A stretch of 12,634 nucleotides of DNA from an uncultured bacterium (GTDB taxonomy: Bacteria > Spirochaetota > Spirochaetia > Sphaerochaetales > Sphaerochaetaceae), in assembly GCA_905215015.1 (NCBI GenBank), contig CAJMOS010000089.1, forward strand, positions 1 through 12,634, in the 5' to 3' direction. Positions 5,861-12,000 of the stretch are shown one piece after another; position 1 is the stretch's first letter, and every line of letters starts with the position of its first letter. Below the pieces are notes generated by a model. That model saw nothing but the letters and a program-made list of their open reading frames with translations, searched no databases and was not told the origin of the DNA. A program made the position numbers and the translations under genes.

Positions 5861-6667
5861 ATGAAGAACAAATCGAAATCCGTGGACCCCAAGAAACCGC
5901 AGGTCTCCATCCAGATGACTGACGGTGTGCTGATTCCACGCAAGGACAACAACCACGTGCTCAATGCCTGGAGAATCACCTTTTTCGGCGCGTTGCTCGT
6001 GCTGGCGCTGCTGGTATTGCTGAAGCCGGATCCCTACAGGGACATCCTGTTGGTCTGTATCAAGGGCGCGCCGGTCACCTTCGAGGCGTCCATCCTGGCG
6101 ATGGTCTTCACGGTCATCATTGGCGTCATCACCGGTCTCGGCTCCGTCAGCAAGCATCGATGGATCAACATGATCAGCGGTGTGTACGTCGAGCTGATCC
6201 GAGGCATTCCCCTGCTCGTCCAGATCATTTTCATCTACTACGCCATGGGCCGCTTCTTCAAGATCCAAGGCATGATTGCCGCTGTCACCGCCCTTTCCAT
6301 CTGCTTCGGCGCCTACATGGGCGAGATTGTCCGTGGAGGCATCCAGTCGATTCCCAAAGGGCAGATGGAAGCCGCGATCGCCCTCGGCATGAGCCGCACC
6401 CAGGCATTCCGCTATGTGATCCTGCCGCAGACCGCCAAGGTGATCCTGCCTGCCATCGGCAACGAGTTCATCTCGATGGTCAAGGACTCTTCCCTGGTCA
6501 GCACGATCGCCCTGAGCGACATCCTGCGAAAGGGTCGTGAGTACATCAGCCGAACCTTCCTTTCCCTGGAGACGATGCTGGTGGTCGCCCTCATCTATCT
6601 GATCATCACCCTGGTACTTTCCCGCCTCGTGGGTATGCTCGAGGAAAGGCTGCATCAAAATGGCTAA
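5861..6667 (+). CDS. Amino-acid ABC transporter permease (HisMQ/GlnP family)
   Basis: A 268-residue inner-membrane subunit of a polar amino-acid importer. After a hydrophilic, lysine-rich N-terminal tail of about 37 residues it has a first hydrophobic segment at 39-54, then the binding-protein-dependent permease domain. The family landmarks are E-L-I-R-G-I-P-L-L-V-Q at 111-121 and the cytoplasmic EAA loop, E170-A-A-I-A-L-G176 through the L-P-Q at 188-190, which docks on the ATPase. Only one permease gene is present, so the pore is probably a homodimer, as in the GlnP-type systems. The N-terminal tail is longer than usual and its role is unknown. The stop codon overlaps the ATPase start by 8 bp, indicating translational coupling. 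The promoter carries two operator candidates shared with the binding-protein genes. Confidence 0.92.
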   Translation: MKNKSKSVDPKKPQVSIQMTDGVLIPRKDNNHVLNAWRITFFGALLVLALLVLLKPDPYRDILLVCIKGAPVTFEASILAMVFTVIIGVITGLGSVSKHRWINMISGVYVELIRGIPLLVQIIFIYYAMGRFFKIQGMIAAVTALSICFGAYMGEIVRGGIQSIPKGQMEAAIALGMSRTQAFRYVILPQTAKVILPAIGNEFISMVKDSSLVSTIALSDILRKGREYISRTFLSLETMLVVALIYLIITLVLSRLVGMLEERLHQNG

Positions 6668-7400
6668 AATCGTAATCAAAGATCTCTGCAAGCAATACGT
6701 GACCAACAAGAACACCATCGAGGCGGTCAAAAACGCCAGCCTGACGGTCGACGACGGCGAGGTGGTGGTCATCATCGGACCTTCCGGAAGCGGGAAAAGC
6801 ACCCTGCTGCGCTCCATCAACAAGCTGGAGATCCCGACAAGCGGCCACATCCTTATCGATGACGTGGATGTCACCGTGCCCGGGACCGACATCCGGAAAA
6901 TCCGGGAAGAGGTCGGCATGGTGTTCCAGTCCTTCAACCTGTTTCCCCACCTTTCCGTCCTCGACAACATCACCCTGAGCCCGATCAAGGTCAAGAAAGT
7001 CCCCAAAGACGAGGCCGAGCGTCTCGGTCTCGAGCTTCTCAAGCGGGTCGGCCTGAAGGACAAGGCGCAGGCTTACCCGCTCGAGCTATCCGGCGGACAG
7101 CAGCAGCGCGTGGCTATCGCCCGCGCCCTCGCCATGCAGCCGAAGGCGATGCTCTTCGACGAGCCTACCAGCGCGCTCGACCCGGAGATGATCAAGGAGG
7201 TACTCGACGTCATGCTCGACCTGGCCAAGAGCGGCATGACCATGTTGCTTGTCACCCACGAGATGGGTTTCGCCCGGGCTGCCGCGGACAAGGTGGTGTT
7301 CATGGACCATGGCGAGATCATCGAAAGCGGCAAGCCTGAGGACCTGTTCACCCACCCGCAGAGCGAACGGACCAAAAGCTTCCTCGACCACATCCTCTAG
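6660..7400 (+). CDS. Amino-acid ABC transporter ATP-binding protein (GlnQ/HisP type)
   Basis: A 246-residue cytoplasmic ATPase that powers the importer. All nucleotide-binding elements are intact: Walker A G-P-S-G-S-G-K-S-T at 40-48, Q-loop Q90 in V-F-Q-S-F-N-L-F-P-H, signature L-S-G-G-Q at 143-147, Walker B A-M-L-F-D-E-P at 163-169 with E168, D-loop S-A-L-D at 171-174 and switch histidine H200. The F-N-L-F-P-H-L-S-V block is characteristic of polar amino-acid ATPases (PAAT family). Length is normal. The ATG lies inside the permease gene's last codons; AAGG is 10 nt upstream. It is the last gene of the unit and is followed by a strong terminator. Function is firm; the transported amino acid is inferred. 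Confidence 0.94.
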   Translation: MAKIVIKDLCKQYVTNKNTIEAVKNASLTVDDGEVVVIIGPSGSGKSTLLRSINKLEIPTSGHILIDDVDVTVPGTDIRKIREEVGMVFQSFNLFPHLSVLDNITLSPIKVKKVPKDEAERLGLELLKRVGLKDKAQAYPLELSGGQQQRVAIARALAMQPKAMLFDEPTSALDPEMIKEVLDVMLDLAKSGMTMLLVTHEMGFARAAADKVVFMDHGEIIESGKPEDLFTHPQSERTKSFLDHIL

Positions 7401-7407
7401 GCTGCAA

Positions 7408-7450
7408 GAAAGCCCATACCGGAGGCAGATTCTGCCGGGTATGGGTTTTC
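7408..7450 (+). terminator. Strong terminator hairpin after the ATPase gene
   Basis: A 13-bp outer stem (7408-7420 with 7438-7450, one G-U pair) continued after a small internal loop by an inner GGCAG/CTGCC stem (7424-7428 with 7432-7436) and a 3-nt loop. The T-run is inside the 3' arm and the A-run inside the 5' arm, so it could work on both strands. The -35 region of the next gene overlaps its 3' arm. Confidence 0.8.
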
Positions 7451-7474
7451 TTATCAGTCTCCAACCGCTAGAAT
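7446..7474 (+). promoter_or_regulatory. Probable promoter of the RNA methyltransferase operon, leaderless spacing
   Basis: TAGAAT (7469-7474) ends 7 nt before the ATG at 7482. The -35 region (TTTTCT, 7446-7451, 17-nt spacer) is poor. No Shine-Dalgarno sequence precedes the gene, and a terminator stands directly upstream, so a promoter is needed here. Confidence 0.42.
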
Positions 7475-7481
7475 CCTAGCC

Positions 7482-8264
7482 ATGCGAGCACACAAACCTT
7501 CCGGTGCGGAATTATTTGAGAGCACCTATCAGTCGCTGTTCGGACCGCGCTGGAAAACGCTGAAAGAAGCGCTTCTCAAAGAGCGTAAGCCGGTCCCCTT
7601 CCTGAACGGACTCGTCAAGCCGTACTTCCTTGACCAAGGATCCATTCTCGCAGCCGAGACCCTTCCCATACAAGAGGGAGACACGGTGCTCGACATGTGC
7701 GCCGCCCCTGGGGGGAAAAGCCTCGTTCTGGAAAGCCGTCTGAAAGGCACGGGAAGGCTGGTCTGCAACGACCGCTCCCAAGACCGGAGGGGCCGCCTGA
7801 AGCGGGTCATCGAGGAGCATGTGCCAGAGGCGTGGCGAAGCTCGATATCCGTCACCGGGCATGACGCCACACGGTGGGGGCTCTTCGAAGGGCAGGTGTA
7901 TGACAAGATCCTGCTGAACGCCCCCTGCTCCAGCGAGCGCCACGTCCTTACCGACCCGAAGGCATTGGGAGAATGGTCTCCCGCAAGGCCGAAACATCTC
8001 GCGATCCAGCAGTTCGCCATGCTTTGCGCGGCCCTCGAGGCGGTAAAGGTCGGCGGGCTGGTACTCTACAGCACCTGCGCCTTGATTGCCGGCGAGGACG
8101 AGGATGTAATCGCGAAACTGGCAAAAAAGCGCGCGGGACGCTTCGAATTGGTTCCCACGCAGGTCCCGCTTGCCGAGAACCGGACCTATGGGCAGATCAT
8201 TCTTCCGGACACCTCCGGGGGCAGGGGACCCCTGTATTTCTGTTTGCTGAGGAGGCTCTCATGA
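7482..8264 (+). CDS. RNA cytosine-C5 methyltransferase (RsmB/NOP2/Sun family, NSUN4-like)
   Basis: A 260-residue SAM-dependent enzyme predicted to make 5-methylcytidine in rRNA or tRNA. SAM-binding motif I is V-L-D-M-C-A-A-P-G-G-K-S at 69-80. Motif IV, N146-A-P-C149 followed by S-S-E-R-H, carries the helper cysteine, and motif VI, Y-S-T-C199, carries the nucleophile. The P-C-S-S-E-R-H segment and short N-terminus resemble mitochondrial NSUN3/NSUN4 more than E. coli RsmB: there is no NusB-like N-terminal domain and no C-terminal PUA-like domain. Motif IV has asparagine where aspartate is usual. The gene has no Shine-Dalgarno sequence and seems leaderless. It overlaps the downstream DUF362 gene by 4 bp (ATGA), so the two are co-translated. 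The RNA target cannot be told from sequence. Confidence 0.88.
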   Translation: MRAHKPSGAELFESTYQSLFGPRWKTLKEALLKERKPVPFLNGLVKPYFLDQGSILAAETLPIQEGDTVLDMCAAPGGKSLVLESRLKGTGRLVCNDRSQDRRGRLKRVIEEHVPEAWRSSISVTGHDATRWGLFEGQVYDKILLNAPCSSERHVLTDPKALGEWSPARPKHLAIQQFAMLCAALEAVKVGGLVLYSTCALIAGEDEDVIAKLAKKRAGRFELVPTQVPLAENRTYGQIILPDTSGGRGPLYFCLLRRLS

Positions 8265-9364
8265 GTGTCGTTTCCATCATCCGCTGCAACAGCTACGAAG
8301 AAAAGGATGTCTACGAGGCGATACGGACCGCCACGGCGCACGCCGGGTTTCCCGACTGCACGGGCAAGCGCGTCTTGCTGAAGCCGAATGTGCTCTCCGA
8401 CGCCCCGGTGGAAAAAGCCATCACCACCAACCCCGTGGTGCTGGAGTGCATGGTCAGGCTGTTGCAGGAACAGGGCGCGAAGGAGGTGCTAGTGGGAGAT
8501 TCGCCGGGACTGCAGGGCAACCATTTCACGCCGAAAGCCTGTGGCGTCTCCAAGGCCTGTGAGAAAACAGGCGCCACCTGGGTGGACTTCACCAAGGATA
8601 CCCGAGAGCAGGAAATCCCCTTCACAGGGGGAATGCGGCTCCCCTTCTCCAAGGTGTTCAACGAGGTCGACCTGATCATCACCCTGCCGAAGCTGAAGAC
8701 GCACAAGCTGATGTACGCCACTGGGGCCTTGAAGAACCAATTCGGCCTGGTGCCTGGACTGCACAAGAGCAAGAGCCATGTGCGCAAGCAGAGCCGTGGC
8801 GACTTCGCCGATCTGGTTGTCGGCATCAACGCCCTCCACAAGCCCGCATTCGCCGTGATGGATGGCATCATCGGGATGGAGGGCGAAGGCCCCGCGAACG
8901 GAAATCCTCGCTTCCTCGGACTGATCCTCGCGAGCCAGGACCTGGTCGCCATGGATTGGGCGGAAGGCCTCATCATGGGCTACCAGCCGATGGATCTTCC
9001 TCTGGTCAATTCCGCGTTGAGCCACGGCCTTGGCTCCAAACCGACCTTTTCCGACCTCGATGCGGAAAGGCTGCGTGTCCAGGACTGGAAACGGATTCCC
9101 ATCCAGAAGAAAGACCACCTGTTCCAGGATCTCATCCTGCCTTTCCTGACGCGGAGGCTGCGCCATGGCCCCCAGCGGCCCGCCCCCTCGTTCGGATCGC
9201 CCAAGTGCGTCCTGTGCCGGCGGTGCGTGGACATCTGCCCGGCTCACGCCTTGTCGGTGAGGGGCAAGCGCATCGTCATCGACACCCGCTCATGCGTGCG
9301 ATGCTATTGCTGCCACGAGATGTGCCCGGCCGGCGCCATCACCATCGATGAACGGAAGTCCTGA
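8261..9364 (+). CDS. DUF362 domain protein with C-terminal 2x[4Fe-4S] ferredoxin domain
   Basis: A 367-residue protein. Residues 1 to about 300 form a DUF362 domain: L-L-K-P-N-V-L-S at 39-46, G-D-S-P-G at 79-83, and L-P-K-L-K-T-H-K (142-149) with G-A-L-K-N-Q-F-G-L-V-P-G (155-166). The C-terminus has two tandem ferredoxin motifs, C316-x2-C319-x2-C322-x3-C326-P and C345-x2-C348-x2-C351-x3-C355-P, expected to hold two [4Fe-4S] clusters. DUF362 proteins are widespread in anaerobes and have no established reaction; electron transfer through the ferredoxin part is inferred. It is probably cytosolic, as no signal peptide is visible. The ATG at 8261 overlaps the methyltransferase stop and follows GAGGAGG by 5 nt; longer in-frame starts run inside the methyltransferase gene and are rejected. 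Confidence 0.9.
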   Translation: MSVVSIIRCNSYEEKDVYEAIRTATAHAGFPDCTGKRVLLKPNVLSDAPVEKAITTNPVVLECMVRLLQEQGAKEVLVGDSPGLQGNHFTPKACGVSKACEKTGATWVDFTKDTREQEIPFTGGMRLPFSKVFNEVDLIITLPKLKTHKLMYATGALKNQFGLVPGLHKSKSHVRKQSRGDFADLVVGINALHKPAFAVMDGIIGMEGEGPANGNPRFLGLILASQDLVAMDWAEGLIMGYQPMDLPLVNSALSHGLGSKPTFSDLDAERLRVQDWKRIPIQKKDHLFQDLILPFLTRRLRHGPQRPAPSFGSPKCVLCRRCVDICPAHALSVRGKRIVIDTRSCVRCYCCHEMCPAGAITIDERKS

Positions 9365-9373
9365 CGCTACCTG

Positions 9374-9402
9374 TTCCCTAAACGCAACGGCGCCTATATA
9401 CT
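9374..9402 (+). promoter_or_regulatory. Weak candidate promoter of the export-protein/helicase pair
   Basis: TTCCCT (9374-9379), 17 nt, TATACT (9397-9402). The -10 is good and the -35 poor. It is the only promoter-like sequence in the 93-nt gap. Confidence 0.25.
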
Positions 9403-9408
9403 GGGGAA

Positions 9409-9427
9409 CGCACCCAAGGCCGGTGCG
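9409..9427 (+). other. Stem-loop in the leader of the export-protein gene
   Basis: CGCACC (9409-9414) and GGTGCG (9422-9427) pair around a 7-nt loop. If the promoter above is used, the hairpin lies at the extreme 5' end of the mRNA and could protect it. There is no T-run, so it is not a typical terminator. Confidence 0.3.
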
Positions 9428-9457
9428 ATTCGATTTCACTCATCCGCGGAGGTTTCC

Positions 9458-9937
9458 ATGAGCATGGATCTGCTTGTAAGCATGCTTCTCTCTTTCATCC
9501 CTGTCAGCGAGGTCAGGGGAGGTATTCCCTATGGGTACCTCACCGGCTTGCCACTTACCCGGGTGGTACCGCTCTGCATGCTCTGCAATTTGCTCGTCCC
9601 GGTCTTCGCATGGGCCTTTCTGGCGACGCTCCACAAGTTTTTCTACGCGCATTGGAACTGGTACCGGGTGAAATTCGAGATGTTCCTGGAAAAGACCCGA
9701 AAGAAGGTGCAGCCTTCGGTGGAGAAGTATGGCTTCTGGGGCTTGATGGTCTTCGTCGCCATCCCGCTTCCGATGACGGGCGCCTGGACGGGTTCCGTCG
9801 CGGCATGGCTTCTGGGAATCGAGAAACGCAAAGCCCTCCTGGCGATCGCCCTTGGCATCCTCATCGCCTCAGCCATCGTCACGGGAGTCCTCCTCGGGGG
9901 AAGCAGCGTAGGTTCCATCTTCATCAAGCGGGTCTGA
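9458..9937 (+). CDS. Small multidrug export family membrane protein (COG2426-like)
   Basis: A 159-residue integral membrane protein of the small multi-drug export family. The signature S-E-V-R-G-G-I-P-Y-G at 17-26 and the P-L-P-M-T-G-A-W-T-G-S segment at 103-113 are characteristic. Hydrophobic segments lie near 4-16, 35-57, 93-103 and 125-147, with a basic amphipathic stretch at 62-92. The name is historical; substrates are poorly defined, and conserved charged and proline residues in re-entrant-like segments suggest a transport function. The start at 9458 has GCGGAGG 5 nt upstream. The helicase gene begins 4 nt after its stop, implying co-transcription. Confidence 0.85.
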   Translation: MSMDLLVSMLLSFIPVSEVRGGIPYGYLTGLPLTRVVPLCMLCNLLVPVFAWAFLATLHKFFYAHWNWYRVKFEMFLEKTRKKVQPSVEKYGFWGLMVFVAIPLPMTGAWTGSVAAWLLGIEKRKALLAIALGILIASAIVTGVLLGGSSVGSIFIKRV

Positions 9938-9941
9938 TCGC

Positions 9942-11960
9942 ATGCGGCATTTTGATTTGCAGAGAGAGCTCAATCCTGAGCAATGCAAGGCCGCGTCAAC
10001 GCATCGCGGACCGGTCCTCGTCATCGCCGGCGCCGGCAGCGGAAAGACCCGTATGCTTACCTACCGGATTGCCAGCATGCTGGAATCGGGCATCGACGAG
10101 CGAAACATCCTGGCGCTCACCTTCACCAACAAGGCCGCGCGAGAAATGGGGGACCGGATCCGCAAGCTTACCGACAGTCCCTTGAAACACCTGACCACCA
10201 CAACCTTCCACAGCTTCGGACTGGGAGTCCTGAAGCAGTTCATCCAATACCTCGGCTACAAGAACAACTTCACCATCTACGACACGAGCGACAAGCTTGC
10301 CTTGCTGCATGAGATGGTGGTCGAGGCAGGCGACGATCCGGACAAGTATGACTTCAGGGAAGTGGCCCAGCTCTTCAGCGACATGAAGACCCATCGGTCG
10401 GACCTTGACCCCGACGGCCAGGAGAAGATGGCGAAGATGTACCGGGAGTACGTCAAGCTCCTGAAGGCTTACAACGCCGTCGATTTCGACGATTTGATCA
10501 CCCTTCCCTTGGAGCTTTTCAAAAAGCGTCCTGACGTGCTGGACAAGCTCCGCATGCGCTACCAGTACATTCTGGTCGATGAGTTCCAGGACACTTCGCT
10601 GTGCCAGTACAAGCTGGTGAGCCAGCTTGCCATGGTCAGCAGGAACCTCTGCGTCGTCGGTGATGACGACCAGAGCATCTATAGCTGGCGTGGCGCGAAT
10701 TACCAGAACCTGCTGTTGTTTGAAAAGGACTTCCCCGAACGGAAGGAAATCAAGCTGGAAGAGAACTATCGCTCCTCCGGGAACATCCTCGAAGCGGCGA
10801 ACGACCTGATCGTCCACAACAAGCAGAGGAAATCGAAGAAACTCTGGACGAATGGAGAGAAAGGCAGCACCATCCAGCTGATGCATCCCGCCGATGGACA
10901 ATGGGAGGCAAGAACCATCGCCAACCAGATTGAAGCGGCCATGCGGTCGGACAAGTCCCTGACCTATGACGACTTCGCGATTCTTGTCCGGACCAACCGC
11001 CTGATGGATCCTATCGCTGAAGAACTGGAAACGCGCAACCTTCCCCTGAACATCACCGGAGGACCGAACCTGCTCGACCGCAAGGAGGTGCGTGACATCC
11101 TCGCCTATCTGAAGGTAGTCGCGAACCGGGATGACGACGTCAACTTCCTCAGGATCGTGAACACCCCTACCCGCGGCATCGGAAGGGTGACCATCGAGAA
11201 GATCCGGAAAGTCGCCGATACGTTCGACTCATCACTCTTTGACGCGGCAAAGCGCATCGGGTTGAGCGAGGACGCGTCCATCAGCCCGACCACCCGCAAG
11301 ACCCTTTCCCGTTTCTGCGAGATGGTCGAGGACTACGGCTACGAGTTCGAGAACGCGAAGGAAGGCACCAAGAGCTTCCTGCTGCGGCGCCTGGTGGACC
11401 AGATTGGATACGAGACCTATCTGGTCTCGCAGAGTCCTGCATCCCCCAATAAAGTCAAATACCAGATGAAGGGAATCGACATCTTCTGCAAGAAGCTTCT
11501 CAGATTCGAGCAAAACCACCAGGGAGGATCCATCGGGCAGTTCATCACGATGATCAGCCTTGACAGCAATGACGACGAGGATACCGGCATGGGCAAGATC
11601 AGCCTTATGACCATGCATGCCGCGAAGGGCCTGGAATGGCATACGGTGTTCCTTGCAGCCATCGAGGAACCCTATGTCCCCAGTGGCCGCGCCTTGGAAG
11701 AGAACCCCGCCAACATCGACGAGGAACGCAGGCTGTTTTATGTTGCCATCACCCGCGCCAAACGCAACCTGATCATCTCCTCCTGTGTCCGGCGGGACCA
11801 TGGCGGCAAGACAATCGAGTGCCTTCCCTCCCGTTTCCTCAAGGAGATTCCCGACGCCCTGTTCAACGAGGAAGACCCGAACGCCCCTACCAGCGAGGCT
11901 GCGATGACCGACAAGCTTGCCCAGCTGAAGGCGATGTTGGCCGCCAAAGGAATACATTAA
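9942..11960 (+). CDS. UvrD/Rep/PcrA-type superfamily 1 DNA helicase
   Basis: A 672-residue ATP-dependent 3'-5' DNA helicase of superfamily 1A. Motifs are complete and in order: Q-motif L-N-P-E-Q13, Walker A A-G-A-G-S-G-K-T at 29-36, motif Ia T-F-T-N-K-A-A at 60-66, motif II L-V-D-E-F-Q-D-T at 211-218, motif III Q-S-I-Y-S-W-R-G-A at 244-252, motif IV Y-R-S-S at 276-279, motif V M-H-A-A-K-G-L-E at 558-565 and motif VI V-A-I-T-R-A-K-R at 601-608. The length equals E. coli Rep and lacks the longer C-terminal tail of UvrD/PcrA that binds polymerase or UvrB, so a Rep-like role in fork restart and recombination is as likely as excision repair. There is no clear Shine-Dalgarno sequence; translation probably depends on the gene ending 4 nt upstream. 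Confidence 0.95.
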   Translation: MRHFDLQRELNPEQCKAASTHRGPVLVIAGAGSGKTRMLTYRIASMLESGIDERNILALTFTNKAAREMGDRIRKLTDSPLKHLTTTTFHSFGLGVLKQFIQYLGYKNNFTIYDTSDKLALLHEMVVEAGDDPDKYDFREVAQLFSDMKTHRSDLDPDGQEKMAKMYREYVKLLKAYNAVDFDDLITLPLELFKKRPDVLDKLRMRYQYILVDEFQDTSLCQYKLVSQLAMVSRNLCVVGDDDQSIYSWRGANYQNLLLFEKDFPERKEIKLEENYRSSGNILEAANDLIVHNKQRKSKKLWTNGEKGSTIQLMHPADGQWEARTIANQIEAAMRSDKSLTYDDFAILVRTNRLMDPIAEELETRNLPLNITGGPNLLDRKEVRDILAYLKVVANRDDDVNFLRIVNTPTRGIGRVTIEKIRKVADTFDSSLFDAAKRIGLSEDASISPTTRKTLSRFCEMVEDYGYEFENAKEGTKSFLLRRLVDQIGYETYLVSQSPASPNKVKYQMKGIDIFCKKLLRFEQNHQGGSIGQFITMISLDSNDDEDTGMGKISLMTMHAAKGLEWHTVFLAAIEEPYVPSGRALEENPANIDEERRLFYVAITRAKRNLIISSCVRRDHGGKTIECLPSRFLKEIPDALFNEEDPNAPTSEAAMTDKLAQLKAMLAAKGIH

Positions 11961-11974
11961 ACATACCATATTAG

Positions 11975-12000
11975 TATTCCTATATAGGAATAGTATTTTT
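11975..12000 (+). terminator. Perfect 18-bp palindrome plus T-run, probable helicase terminator
   Basis: TATTCCTATATAGGAATA (11975-11992) is a perfect palindrome, followed by GTATTTTT. In RNA it gives an AU-rich stem of up to 9 bp before a U-run, 15 nt after the helicase stop. The stem is weak in thermodynamic terms, and identical TAGTATT heptamers flank it (11972-11978, 11991-11997), so an operator-like role is the alternative. Confidence 0.5.

Noticed and set aside
5543..7063. A 506-codon minus-strand frame across binding protein 2, permease and ATPase.
   Set aside because: It is antisense to three genes with intact motifs and is a by-product of high-GC codon bias.
7973..8260. A 96-residue N-terminal extension of the DUF362 protein.
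   Set aside because: It lies inside the methyltransferase gene in another frame; a strong ribosome-binding site and the ATGA overlap place the start at 8261.
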